From positions 1,116,001-1,180,000 of the forward strand of contig CAVOGA010000001.1 of NCBI GenBank assembly GCA_963695135.1: DNA of 64,000 bases. Direction: 5' to 3'. The notes beneath the pieces were generated by a model, which was given only the letters and a program-made list of their open reading frames with translations, was not told the DNA's origin and made no database searches. Each line of letters begins with the position of its first letter. Positions within the stretch are counted from its first letter, which is position 1. The translations under genes and the position numbers were made by a program. Below are positions 1-8,995 of the stretch, piece after piece. Source of the DNA: Marinihelvus sp963695135. Lineage in GTDB: Bacteria > Pseudomonadota > Gammaproteobacteria > Xanthomonadales > SZUA-36.

Positions 1-1118
1 CTGCGATATGCGGGGCTGTTCACCTGGTTCTGTGCCTTGCTGCCGTTGCTGATCCCGGATTTGTTTCACGAGGAGGCCTTGCCATGGCCCCGCTACCTGG
101 GCTGGTGGGCCGCGCAGTTGCTGTTCGGGGTGGTTTACTGGCACTACCTCCAGTACCTGCCGGGCAAGACGTCCCTGGGACACCGGCTGGTGTACCTGAG
201 TGTGCTGTCGGGCGTCCGCCCTGACCACCAGCCTGGTTTCCTCCACCTCCATCGGGGGTATTTTGTTGTTGCCGGTGGCGGGTCTGCTGCCATGGATGCT
301 GCCCCTGGGCCCGGCGGCAGCCTGGCTGCTGGGCCAGAACCTGGTGCTGTGCCTGGTGGTCTGGTTGATTCCGGGCATCGAGATGGCCGATGCGCTGATC
401 AACGCGGGGTTTTTCCTGGGGATTGCCCTGTTCGTGTTTATCGGTTCGCTGGCCGCGGTCCGTGAAAAGCAATCCCGGGATGAGCTGCGCATGCTCAATC
501 ATGAACTGCAGGCGACGCAGGCCTTGCTGGCGCAAAACACGCGAATCGCCGAACGCGTGCGCATTGCCCGCGAGCTGCACGACCTGGTCGGGCATCATCT
601 GACCGCCCTGACCCTGAACCTGGAGGTGGTCACCCACCTGGTCGAGGGCAAGCCGCTGGAGCACGTCCGGCAGGCGCATTCCCTGGCCAAGCTGTTGCTC
701 GCGGACGTGCGCGAGGTGGTCAGCGATATGCGCCAGGAAGACCTGGTCGACCTGGCCGAAGCGCTGCGGACCCTGACGGAGGGGGTGCCGGTTCCGAAAA
801 TCCATCTCGACCTGCCGTCCAGGGAGCTGATGATCGATCCGGACCGGGCCCAGGTGTTGTTGCGCGCCGCCCAGGAAATCATTACCAACAGTGTTCGCCA
901 TGCCGGGCGCCAATAACCTGTGGATCCGCCTGTCCGCGGCCCAGGACGGGCTGGCCATGAGCGCCCGGGACGACGGCCGGGGCGCCCGCCAGATTCGGTC
1001 CGGTAACGGGCTTACCGGCATGAGCGAGCGCCTGAAGGCGCTCGGCGGTAAACTGGAAGTCGAGTCCGCGCGCGGCGCGGGCTTTACCCTGCATCTGTGG
1101 ATGCCACTGGAAGGATAG
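1..1118 (+). CDS. NarL-type sensor histidine kinase (5'-partial, two frame breaks)
   Basis: Membrane sensor kinase of the HisKA_3 class that would phosphorylate the response regulator starting 5 nt downstream. Its 5' end lies outside the window. Hydrophobic membrane segments fill roughly the first 140 codons. They are followed by a phosphoacceptor helix with RELHDLVGHH (acceptor His codon at 578-580) and an ATPase domain with the N-box EIITNSVRHAG and a DDGRG box. The frame changes twice, near 212-218 in the membrane part and at 903-905, where a GGG run seems to carry one extra G; protein similarity continues across both. The short membrane sensor resembles DesK/LiaS-like kinases. The signal cannot be deduced. 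The class is clear. Whether the gene is intact depends on whether the two indels are real. Confidence 0.82.
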
Positions 1119-1122
1119 TCAG

Positions 1123-1767
1123 ATGATGATCAAAGTAATGCTGGTGGATGACCAGAACCTGGTGCGCAAAGGCGTGCGCAGTCTCCTGGAACTGGCCGAG
1201 GACATCGAGGTGGTGGCCGAGGCGCCGGACGGCGCAGAGGCCGTGCGCATGATCCCCGAGGTGGAACCGGACGTGGTCTTGCTCGACATGCGGATGCCGG
1301 GCATGAACGGGGTCGAAGTGCTGCGTCAGCTGAAGGAATCCGGCGAACTGCCGCCGACCATCATTCTCACCACCTTCGACGATGACGACCTGGTCCTGGC
1401 GGGCATCCGCAACGGCGCCAGGGGTTACCTGCTGAAGGACGTATCCCTGGAGGAACTCGTCGGCGCCATCAAAACGGTCGCCGACGGAGGCTCCATCGTG
1501 AAACCGGCGGTCACCGAGCGCCTGCTCAAAGGCCTGGAAGGCATCGAGAACGAATTCTCCGCCCTGGATCGCCCGGACCCGCTCACCGAGCGCGAAACCG
1601 AAATCCTGCGGCTCATGGCCGGCGGCTACAGCAACAAGGAAATCGCCAACTCCCTGGGCGTGGCCGAAGGCACCGTCAAAAACCACGTCTCCAACATCCT
1701 CTCCAAACTCGGCGTCCGCGACCGGACCCGTGCTGTGCTTAAAGCCTTCGAGCTTGGCTTCGTCTGA
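1123..1767 (+). CDS. NarL/FixJ-family response regulator
   Basis: Two-domain DNA-binding response regulator, partner of the kinase immediately upstream. The receiver domain (about residues 3-118) has the acidic pair VDD (9-10), phosphoacceptor Asp55 in LLDMRMPG and the conserved Lys in YLLKD. The C-terminal LuxR-type helix-turn-helix (about 150-212) carries TERETEILRLMAGGYSNKEIA and VAEGTVKNHVSNI. Two ATG codons in tandem (1123 and 1126) are possible starts; an AAGGA sits about 10 nt upstream. At 214 residues the length is usual for the family. No target promoter can be recognised here; the ABC exporter operon 500 bp downstream is a possible target by proximity only. Confidence 0.93.
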   Translation: MMIKVMLVDDQNLVRKGVRSLLELAEDIEVVAEAPDGAEAVRMIPEVEPDVVLLDMRMPGMNGVEVLRQLKESGELPPTIILTTFDDDDLVLAGIRNGARGYLLKDVSLEELVGAIKTVADGGSIVKPAVTERLLKGLEGIENEFSALDRPDPLTERETEILRLMAGGYSNKEIANSLGVAEGTVKNHVSNILSKLGVRDRTRAVLKAFELGFV

Positions 1768-1801
1768 GCCTTAGAGAGCGGGCAATGGGCCTGGGTGCCG
1801 G

Positions 1802-1838
1802 TCCCGGGCAATGGGGCTCACACCCCACTTACCCGGGA
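1802..1838. terminator. Nested hairpin between convergent genes
   Basis: An outer stem TCCCGGG/CCCGGGA (1802-1808 with 1832-1838) encloses an inner stem TGGGG/CCCCA. It lies between the end of the response regulator and the end of the minus-strand PspB-like gene. There is no T tract on either side, so a Rho-independent terminator is only possible, not shown. Confidence 0.4.
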
Positions 1839-1855
1839 ACAGCCGGAGAAAAGCC

Positions 1856-2092
1856 TCAGGAAGCCTTATCGAGGTAGTCGAATTCGCGTTTCAGGTTGGA
1901 AGAGCGATCCGTTACGATGCGCTCCAGGGTTTCCACGCGATCGCGCAGCTCGTTGTCCAGCCGGTCGATTTTCGCCTCCAGGTCCGCCAGGCGGTCGTTG
2001 TCGGCGTTACCGGCGTGTTTGTGTTTGGAGCGATAGGCTTCGAGAACGCACCCGGCGATGACGATTAAAGCAATAGCTGACCACATTGACAT
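1856..2092 (-). CDS. PspB-like small membrane protein
   Basis: A 78-residue protein with one N-terminal membrane helix (about residues 3-17, rich in I, V, A, L) followed by a basic stretch (YRSKHKH) and a long charged coiled coil (about 32-75, DRLADLEAKIDRLDNELRD). Size and layout match phage shock protein B, which sits in the inner membrane and helps PspC release PspA from PspF. The ATG at 2092 is preferred because GAGGGA lies about 9 nt upstream and the membrane helix follows at once; an upstream extension would add a non-hydrophobic tail. No pspA, pspC or pspF is nearby, so it is an orphan and its role here is unproven. Confidence 0.7.
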   Translation of the reverse strand: MSMWSAIALIVIAGCVLEAYRSKHKHAGNADNDRLADLEAKIDRLDNELRDRVETLERIVTDRSSNLKREFDYLDKAS

Positions 2093-2290
2093 GATACTGT
2101 CCCTCTTTTCTGACCTATGGCTCAAGATTAGTCCACGGGACAGTCCATCACCAGTGAAACAAGTCACGCTTTGGCCGGGCCGGGGGCAGGGAACCTCGGC
2201 GGCTGAATCAGGTCTTGAAACGGTAACGCGATGACCCTATCCCACGGGTGCGTAGGCGCTACCAGACAAGAACATAACGGTAAGGGACCC

Positions 2291-3208
2291 ATGATCGAAG
2301 CGATTTCTCTGTGCAAACGCTACGGCGGCTTTACCGCCGTGGACGACCTGAGCTTCCAGGTCGAGCCGGGCCAGGTGCTCGGCTTTCTCGGCCCCAACGG
2401 GGCTGGCAAATCCACCACCATGAAAATGCTCACCGGCTTCCTGTCGCCCACTTCCGGGACGGCGCGCATCCAGGGGCATGACATTCTCACCGATTCGCTC
2501 GCAGCGCGAAGCTGCGTGGGCTATCTGCCCGAGGGCGCCCCCAGCTATGGCGAGATGAACGTGCGGGACTTCCTGTGCTTCGTGGCCCGGGCGCGCCGCC
2601 TGCCGGCGGGGCAGGTTGACCGGGCCGTCGATGCGGCGCTGGACCGGCTGAACCTGGGCGCGGTGCGCTACCAGCCGATCGAAACCCTGTCCAAGGGTTT
2701 CAAACGCCGCGTCGGGCTCGCCCAGGCGATCCTGCATGATCCGCAGGTGCTGATCCTTGATGAGCCTACCGACGGCCTTGATCCGAACCAGAAGCACGAG
2801 GTGCGCCGCCTGATCCGGGACATGTCCAGTGACAAGATCATCGTCATTTCCACGCACATTCTCGAAGAGGTGGAGGCCCTGTGTAACCGGGTGATGATCA
2901 TCGCCGGGGGGCGCCTGCTGGCTGACGATACGCCCGCCGCGCTCGTGGCGCGCTCGCGCTACCACAACGCGGTCACCCTGGTTCTTGACGGGGCCGAACA
3001 CGCCGCCAGCGTGCTCAGCGAGCTGCCGGAGGTGAAAAAGGCCGAGCTGCGGAACGGGGCCCTGACGGTGTTTCCCAGCGGCGAGGGCCTGTTCCAGGCG
3101 GTGTCCGACACGATTCGCTCCAACGGCTGGAAGGTGCGGGAGCTGCGCCTGGAGAACGGGCGTTTCGACGAGGTCTTCCGCACCATCACGGAAGGGGGGG
3201 CGGCGTGA
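2291..3208 (+). CDS. ABC transporter ATP-binding protein (GldA-like)
   Basis: Nucleotide-binding subunit of an ABC-2 type exporter. It has a Walker A GPNGAGKST (about residues 36-44), the signature-loop region LSKGFKRRVGLAQAI, a Walker B VLILDEPTDGLDP and the switch His in ISTHILEEVE. The C-terminal ~80 residues form the small regulatory extension typical of GldA/NatA-like ATPases. The ATG at 2291 is preceded by TAAGGGA and begins directly with the fold (IEAISLCKRYGG). The stop codon overlaps the start of the permease gene, so the two are translationally coupled. The four-gene cluster matches the GldA-GldF-GldG-DUF4340 arrangement known from gliding Bacteroidetes and found in many non-gliding proteobacteria, where its cargo is not established. 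Confidence 0.92.
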   Translation: MIEAISLCKRYGGFTAVDDLSFQVEPGQVLGFLGPNGAGKSTTMKMLTGFLSPTSGTARIQGHDILTDSLAARSCVGYLPEGAPSYGEMNVRDFLCFVARARRLPAGQVDRAVDAALDRLNLGAVRYQPIETLSKGFKRRVGLAQAILHDPQVLILDEPTDGLDPNQKHEVRRLIRDMSSDKIIVISTHILEEVEALCNRVMIIAGGRLLADDTPAALVARSRYHNAVTLVLDGAEHAASVLSELPEVKKAELRNGALTVFPSGEGLFQAVSDTIRSNGWKVRELRLENGRFDEVFRTITEGGAA

Positions 3209-3945
3209 TGAGCGCGGCATGGAACGTGATGCGACGCGAACTGGCCGGCTACTTCGCCACGCCGGTGGCCTACGTTTTCATCGTGATTTTCCTGGTCATG
3301 ACCAGCGTCTTCACCTTTTACCTGGGCGGCTTTTTCCAGCGCGGCATCGCCGACCTGGAGCCGTTTTTCCGGTTTCACCCCTGGCTGTACCTGTTCCTGG
3401 TGCCGGCCATCTCCATGCGCCTCTGGGCCGAGGAGCGTCGCTCGGGCACGATTGAGCTGCTGCTGACCTTGCCCCTGTCCCTGGGCCAGGCGGTGCTGGG
3501 CAAGTTCCTGGCGGCCTGGCTGTTTATCGGCCTGTGCCTGCTGCTGACCTTTCCCATGTGGCTGACCGTGAATTACCTGGGTGACCCGGACAACGGCGCG
3601 ATCCTGGCCGGATACCTGGGCAGCTGGCTGATGGCCGGGGGCATGCTGGCCATCGGCTCGTGCATGTCGGCGCTGACCCGCAACCAGGTCATCGCGTTCA
3701 TCCTCAGCGTGGTGGTCTGCTTCGTGTTCCTGCTCAGCGGCCTGCCCATGGTGCTCGACCTGTTCACCGGCTGGGCGCCCCAGCCGCTGGTCGATGCGAT
3801 TGCGGGCCTGAGTTTCCTGTCCCATTTTTCGGACATTTCCAAGGGCGTGATCGATCTGCGTGACCTGGTGTATTTCACCCTGGTGATCGGCTTCTGGCTG
3901 GTCGCCAACGTGGTGCTCCTGGAAATGAAGAAAGGTGAATCATGA
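3208..3945 (+). CDS. ABC-2 type permease (GldF-like)
   Basis: Integral inner-membrane subunit with about six hydrophobic segments, starting near VAYVFIVIFLVMTSVFTFYL. The motif RLWAEERRSGTIELLLTLPLS, just after the second helix, is the typical ABC-2 permease signature. The ATG at 3208 overlaps the upstream TGA (a GTG at 3205 is an alternative), and the 3' end overlaps the next gene by 4 nt. The encoded 245-246 residues match GldF-type permeases. Together with the ATPase before it and the two membrane-anchored auxiliary proteins after it, it probably forms one exporter complex. Confidence 0.9.
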   Translation: MSAAWNVMRRELAGYFATPVAYVFIVIFLVMTSVFTFYLGGFFQRGIADLEPFFRFHPWLYLFLVPAISMRLWAEERRSGTIELLLTLPLSLGQAVLGKFLAAWLFIGLCLLLTFPMWLTVNYLGDPDNGAILAGYLGSWLMAGGMLAIGSCMSALTRNQVIAFILSVVVCFVFLLSGLPMVLDLFTGWAPQPLVDAIAGLSFLSHFSDISKGVIDLRDLVYFTLVIGFWLVANVVLLEMKKGES

Positions 3946-5815
3946 ACCGTAAAAGCCTTTTTTCCAGCGGCAGCCTGGTGCTGCTCGGTTTGCTGTTTAT
4001 TGCGCTGGTCATGCTGTCCGGGCTGGTGCTCAAGGGCTGGCGTGTCGACCTGACCGAAAACCGCCAGTACACCCTGAGCGAGGGCACCTACCGCGTTCTC
4101 GAGAACATGCAGGAGCCGGTTACCCTGTATTTCTTCTTCTCCCAGGAGGCGAGCGGCGAGCTGCCCCAGGTGCGCAGCTACGCCCGCTGGATCGGCGAAA
4201 TGCTGGACGACATGGCGGACCGCAGCGACGGCAAGCTGGAGATCCGCACGATTGACCCGGAGCCCTTCTCCCGCGAGGAAGACGAGGCGGCGCGCTTCGG
4301 CCTGCAGTCCGTGCCCGTGGGAACGGTGGGTGATCCGCTGTACTTCGGCCTGGCCGGCACCAACAGCCTGGACGATGTGCAGATCATTCCGTTCCTGAAC
4401 CCGGCCAAGCAGCCGCTGGTTGAATACGATATCGCCAAGCTGGTCGCGAGCCTGTCGCACCCGGAACAGCTCAAGGTGGGCCTGCTCAGCAGCCTGGACC
4501 TGGAGCCCGGTTTCGACATGGCCACGCAGGAGCCGCGTCCCGCCTGGGTGATCTACGATCAGCTGGAGCAGCTGTTCGAGGTCGTCGATGTCAGTAACGA
4601 CGCGGCGCAGTTCCCGGACGACCTGGACCTGCTGATGGTGATCCATCCGAAGGCCCTGAGCGAGGCCATGCAGTACCGGATCGACCAGTTCGTGCTGTCC
4701 GGCGGCCGCCTGGTGGCGTTTCTCGATCCCTTCGCCGAGGCGGACCTGGGCGACGACCCGAGCGATCCCATGGCGCGCCTGAACGCCGGCAGCAGCTCCA
4801 ACCTGGAGCCTTTGCTGGCCAGTTGGGGCGTCGAATATGATCCGCTCGAGGTGGTCGGCGACCAGCTGTATGCCCTGCAGGTCAACAGCCAGGCCAGCGT
4901 CGCGGCCGATCCGCCACCTGGCCATCCTGGCGGTCGGCAGGGACGGCATGAACGAGTCGGATATCGTCAGCGCCGACCTGGAAGCGGTGAACGTCTCCAG
5001 CGCCGGCTGGTTCATGCCCGCCGGGGATGCCACAACCACCTTCACGCCGTTGCTCACCACCAGCGACAATGCGGGGCCGATCGAGGCCAGTCGCTTGCGC
5101 TTCCTGGCCAACCCGGCCGATTTGCAGGCGGGATTCGAGGCGACCGGCGAGCATTACGCGGTCGCGGCCCGGCTGGAAGGCCCGGCGAGCGCTGCCTTCG
5201 AGCAGGCGCCCGGACGGTGTGGACCCGGACGGGTACCGGTCTGAAGCGGTCCCGGGCGGGATCAACGTGATCCTGTTTGCGGATACGGACCTGTTGACGG
5301 ACCGGATGTGGGTCAGCCAGCAGAGCTTTTTCGGCCAGATCGTCTCCAATGCCTTCGCCGACAACGGCACGCTGGTGGTAAACGCGGTGGACAACCTGCT
5401 GGGTACCGATGACCTGATCAGCATCCGCACCCGGGCCACCTCGGCCCGGCCCTTCGACCGGGTCGAGGCCCTGCGCCTCGAAGCGGAAGGCCAGTACCGC
5501 GCCACCGAGGAGCGGCTCAACGCGGAGCTCGCGGAAACGGAGCGGACCCTGGCCGACATGCAGGCGAATCGCGGCGGTGGCGACCTGGGAATCCTCGACG
5601 AGGATCAGGCCGAGGAAATTCAGCGCTTCCTGGATCGCCGCACGGCCATTCGCCAGGAACTGCGTGACGTGCAGCACGAGCTCAACAAGGACATCGAGGC
5701 CCTGGGCACCCGCCTTACCCTGCTCAATCTGCTGGTGGTTCCGGTGGCGATCGTGATTTTCGCCCTGCTGGCCGGCCAGGCGCGCCGCCGCCGGCGCCGG
5801 GAGGCGCACCGATGA
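3942..5815 (+). CDS. GldG-like ABC auxiliary protein (two frame breaks)
   Basis: Large periplasmic component of the exporter (ABC_transp_aux/GldG family). One N-terminal membrane helix (about residues 10-28) is followed by a periplasmic domain beginning WRVDLTENRQYTLSEGT, the characteristic start of this family, with YFFFSQEA further on. The C-terminus has a coiled coil (EERLNAELAETERTLADMQ) and a last membrane helix (LNLLVVPVAIVIFALLAG) ending in a basic tail. The frame breaks twice, near 4903 and near 5208 (GCGCCCGGAC, one extra base); family-like sequence (RHLAILAVGRDG, then GGINVILFADTDLLTDRMWV) continues in the shifted frames. The total of about 624 residues is normal, so the gene is probably functional and the breaks are likely sequence errors. 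Confidence 0.82.
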
Positions 5816-6859
5816 GCCGCAAAGCCTTCTCGGTGATCGCCATAACCCTGGCGCTGGTGCTGGCGGCGATTTTCCTGTTGCTTCCCGCGCAGACCTCCCG
5901 CGACGGGATCGGCACGGCGGATCAGTTGCTGCCCGGCCTGGCGGCGCGGGTCAACGATGTCGACCGCATCGTGGCGGTGGGCGCGGGGGACACGGTGATC
6001 GCGACCCTCAATCGCAACGACGCTACCTGGACCGTCAGCGAGCTCGCAGGCTACCCGGTGGACCTGGACATCCTGCGTCCCATTCTTGCCGGCCTGGCGC
6101 AGGCGGAGGTTATTGAGCAAAAGACCGCGAACCCGGAGTATTACGCGAGGCTGGGCGTGGAAGATGTCTCGCTGCCCGATGCGGGTGGTATTCGCCTGGA
6201 CCTGTCAGCCGGTGACCAGTCCTGGTCGCTGATTGTCGGCAAGGAAGCGGCCAACCGCGGGGGCTTTTACCTGCGAACGGTGGATGCCGACGCCAGCGTG
6301 CTCGCGGATTTTGATGAAAATATCCCGGCTGACGCTGCCGGCTGGGTCGACGACCGGGTGATTGACCTCATGGCCGGTGAGGTGGCCGAGGTGCAGATCC
6401 TGCATCCCGATGGCGAGACCGTTACCGCCCGCAAGATCAGTGCCGATGAGACGGACTTTACGCCTGGTCGAGATGCCCGAAGGTCGCCAGCTGGTGTCGG
6501 CCTGGTCGATCAACTCCCTGGGCAGCGCCCTGTCGGCCCTGGTCTTCGATTCCGTGGCCCCGGAGGACGACAGTGACTGGAGCGGGGCGGTGAAGATCAA
6601 CACCGTGCTGTTCAGCGGCCTGGTGATCGATGCGGAGCTGCTGCGCAGGGAAAGCGGGGACTTTCTCAGGCTGAAAGCCTCAACGCCCTTCGCGCAGGCC
6701 GCCGGCGAGGACAACGCCGAACTGCGCGCCGAGGCCGATCAAATCAACCAGCGGGTCAGCGGCTGGGTCTACCGGATTCCCGCCTTCAAGGCCGAGGCGC
6801 TGGCTAAACGTCTTGAAGACCTGTTGCGCGAGCCGGAAAGCGCGGCCGGCGCCGGCTGA
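5812..6859 (+). CDS. DUF4340 domain protein (one frame break)
   Basis: Membrane-anchored protein of the DUF4340 family, the usual last gene after GldG-like proteins. An N-terminal signal-anchor (about residues 7-24, VIAITLALVLAAIFLLLP) is followed by tandem repeats of a beta-rich domain; the recognisable signatures are WTVSELAGYPVDLDILRPIL and ARLGVEDVSLPDAGG. The start overlaps the upstream stop by 4 nt (ATGA). A single frame break lies near 6461-6463 (DFT to LVEMPEGRQL); the downstream frame runs to 6859 and ends in a conserved YRIPAFKAEAL segment. The biochemical function is unknown. By operon context it is a periplasmic accessory of the Gld-like exporter. Confidence 0.8.
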
Positions 6860-7239
6860 TGAACACCGCCCGGGCACTCATGCTGATGGCGGGGGTGCTC
6901 GGCGCCACCGGGGTCGCCCTGGCGGCGGTGGGCGCGCATGTGGCCGGCGGCGCCGGCGGCTTTGACGGCTACCGGGCGTGGCAGTCGGCGAGCCTGATTC
7001 ACCTGGTGCACGTGCCGGCCTTGCTGGCGATTGGCGTCGCCGCCGACCGTTACCCGCGGGCGGGCTGGCGCTGGCCCGGCTTGCTGATCGTGACCGGCGT
7101 GTTGCTGTTCAGCGGCAGCATCTACCGGTCCGGTCTGCTGCAGCTTGACGGCGCCGGCCCGCTGGCGCCGGTCGGTGGTTCCACCCTCATCTTTGCGTGG
7201 CTCGTGGTGGGCTGGTGCGCATGGCGCAGCAGGTCGTGA
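6859..7239 (+). CDS. DUF423 family inner-membrane protein
   Basis: A small 126-residue protein with four predicted membrane helices and the family signatures GAHVAGG and QSASLIHLVHVPALL, ending in a GGSTLIFAWLVVGW helix. It matches the DUF423 family (E. coli YgdD); no biochemical function is established. Its ATG overlaps the TGA of the DUF4340 gene and its 3' end overlaps the glycosylase start by 19 nt, so it is probably co-transcribed with both. Confidence 0.88.
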   Translation: MNTARALMLMAGVLGATGVALAAVGAHVAGGAGGFDGYRAWQSASLIHLVHVPALLAIGVAADRYPRAGWRWPGLLIVTGVLLFSGSIYRSGLLQLDGAGPLAPVGGSTLIFAWLVVGWCAWRSRS

Positions 7240-7869
7240 GCCGCCGCCGTTTCAACTGGGAAACGGCCCGCGAAGACCTGCGCCGGTCCTGTCCCCAACT
7301 GCGCGGGTTCATCGACGATTTTGGAAACGCACGTTATCCGGTCCGCGGTGGTGCGGACCTGTTCCAGGCATTGGCCAGGAGCATCAGCCTACCAGCAACT
7401 CTCCGGCAAGGCGGCGGCAACCATTCACGGCCGTTTCCAGGCCCTGTTTGACGACCAGCTTCCGACGCCGGCGCAAACCCTGGCGCTTGGCGAACAAGCG
7501 TTGCGTTCCGTGGGCTTGTCCCGCGCCAAGACCGCGGCGATTCTTGACCTGGCGCAGCACCAGGTTGCGGGATTGCTGCCCGGGCCGCGCAAGCTGGCCG
7601 GCATGGGCGACCAGGAGATCATTGACGCGCTGACCCGGGTCCGCGGTATCGGCCCCTGGACCGTCCAGATGCACCTGATTTTTTACCTCGGCCGCCCGGA
7701 CGTGATGCCAGCGACGGACCTGGCCATTCAGAAGGGCGTCATGCAGGTCTACCGGACCGGTGCGCTGCCGGCGCCGCGGGAAGTTCTGTCCATGACCGAT
7801 CACCTGGCACCCTACCGCTCCGCTGCCGCCTGGTATTTCTGGCGCGCCTCCGAGGTGGAGCTGCCCTGA
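7221..7869 (+). CDS. DNA-3-methyladenine glycosylase family protein (one frame break)
   Basis: Base-excision repair glycosylase of the HhH-GPD superfamily that would remove alkylated bases. The helix-hairpin-helix is VRGIGPWTVQMHLIF, followed after about 15 residues by the catalytic Asp in PATDLAIQKGV; YQQLSGKAA earlier is typical of the AlkA/Mag1 group. The ATG at 7221 lies within the end of the DUF423 gene. The frame breaks near 7384-7389, between ALARSIS and YQQLSG, with one extra base; joining the two frames gives about 215 residues, the size of the short form lacking AlkA's N-terminal domain. It could be an inactive pseudogene if the indel is real. Confidence 0.83.
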
Positions 7870-7888
7870 CCGGACGCCCCGTCACGGC

Positions 7889-8935
7889 TCAGCGGGTTTT
7901 CTGATAGGCCCAGTGCCAGGGCTCGTACAGCACCCCGTTGTGATTATCACGGGGATAGGACAGGTGGAAGCCGTAATCTGACGCATGCGCCTGCAGCCAT
8001 GCAAAGGCGGCGGTTTCCTCGAAGGGCTCCTCGAGCACCGGTGCGCCGGGCGTTGTCACATCCACCGCGCGGCCGCTGTGGTGCTCGCTGAAGCCGGGTG
8101 CAGCCGACACCTGCAGGATTGCCCCGAGGCTTTGCCCTGCTTCCAGCTTGCGACGGATCAGCCCCGCCTGGTAGTCCACGGACCGGTATCCGGACACCAG
8201 TTGTAACTCCACCCCGTCACCAGCGGCGGCCTCCTGCATGGCGCGCCAGGCGCGCAGCGCGTGCGGCTCGAGTTGCTGCGGGCGGCCGTAAATATCTTCA
8301 CCGGCGGCGGCGAGATGTTTGGCCTCCGGTTGCAGGGGAAGCCGTCGCTGACGCGCATACTGGCGGGGAATTCCGAGCGTTTCGCCGAGCGCCTCAACGC
8401 GCCGGCCGAAGTCGGTCTGGCGGGCGGGAAAGTGGCGTCGTAACAGCCGTCGCGGCAGGCCGGAGGCCGGTTCCGGGCTTTCTGCGCCGCCCTCAAACGA
8501 GCGGTAGCCGGCTTTTTCAAAAAAGGGCACCGAGGGACGCAGCGCCCAGGTCGACAGGCGAAAGAGCTGCATGGAGGCAGCAAGGCGTTCCGCGGCGGCC
8601 AGCATGCGGGGTCCAAGGCCACGTCGCTGCACCGCCGGGCTGACGTAGGGCCCGATCAGTTCTGCCTCGTCCGGATCAATGCCCGCCATGGCGACAATTT
8701 CACCCTTGCGCCAGGCGACCAGCACGCAGCCTTCCCCAACCAGCCGCCGGAATGTTTCATCGTTCGCCACGCGGGCGCTGTGCAGGAGCCGGGACGCCTG
8801 CAGGCTTTCGCCGGCCAGGCTCAGCAGGCTGTCACTCCGCAGGGCGTTCAGCAGGGGCAGCTCCGCGATGGTGGCGGTGCGCTGGCGGAATTTAAGGGGA
8901 TGTCTGGACACGCGTCGGGGAATTGGCTGGCCCAT
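7889..8935 (-). CDS. GNAT acetyltransferase fused to VanY-type D,D-carboxypeptidase
   Basis: A 348-residue two-domain protein. Residues about 15-150 form a GNAT acyltransferase with the acetyl-CoA loop QRRGLG (103-108) and the C-terminal FFEKAGYRSFEGG. Residues about 215-348 are a zinc peptidase of the VanY/LAS type, with SGYRS (248-252), the SxHxxGxAxD motif (His285, Asp292 as zinc ligands) and a final E338-PW-H341 supplying the catalytic base and third ligand. All peptidase ligands are present, so both halves look active. There is no signal peptide, so it should be cytoplasmic, unlike most VanY enzymes. A role in trimming or modifying recycled wall peptides is an inference. It stands alone, convergent with the glycosylase gene. 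Confidence 0.85.
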   Translation of the reverse strand: MGQPIPRRVSRHPLKFRQRTATIAELPLLNALRSDSLLSLAGESLQASRLLHSARVANDETFRRLVGEGCVLVAWRKGEIVAMAGIDPDEAELIGPYVSPAVQRRGLGPRMLAAAERLAASMQLFRLSTWALRPSVPFFEKAGYRSFEGGAESPEPASGLPRRLLRRHFPARQTDFGRRVEALGETLGIPRQYARQRRLPLQPEAKHLAAAGEDIYGRPQQLEPHALRAWRAMQEAAAGDGVELQLVSGYRSVDYQAGLIRRKLEAGQSLGAILQVSAAPGFSEHHSGRAVDVTTPGAPVLEEPFEETAAFAWLQAHASDYGFHLSYPRDNHNGVLYEPWHWAYQKTR

Positions 8936-8995
8936 TCAGGGCGCGCTGCAGGATGTGTGCCGAGCTTAGCACAGGCGGCAATCGCCCGGCGCCGC

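Noticed and set aside
4890..5220. Programmed ribosomal frameshifting in the gldG-like gene
   Set aside because: No slippery heptamer or fixed pattern is shared among the breaks, and they occur in many unrelated genes, which fits sequence error better.
8158..8935. Reading the GNAT-VanY region as two separate genes
   Set aside because: A single uninterrupted frame covers both domains with no internal stop and no clear ribosome site at the domain boundary.
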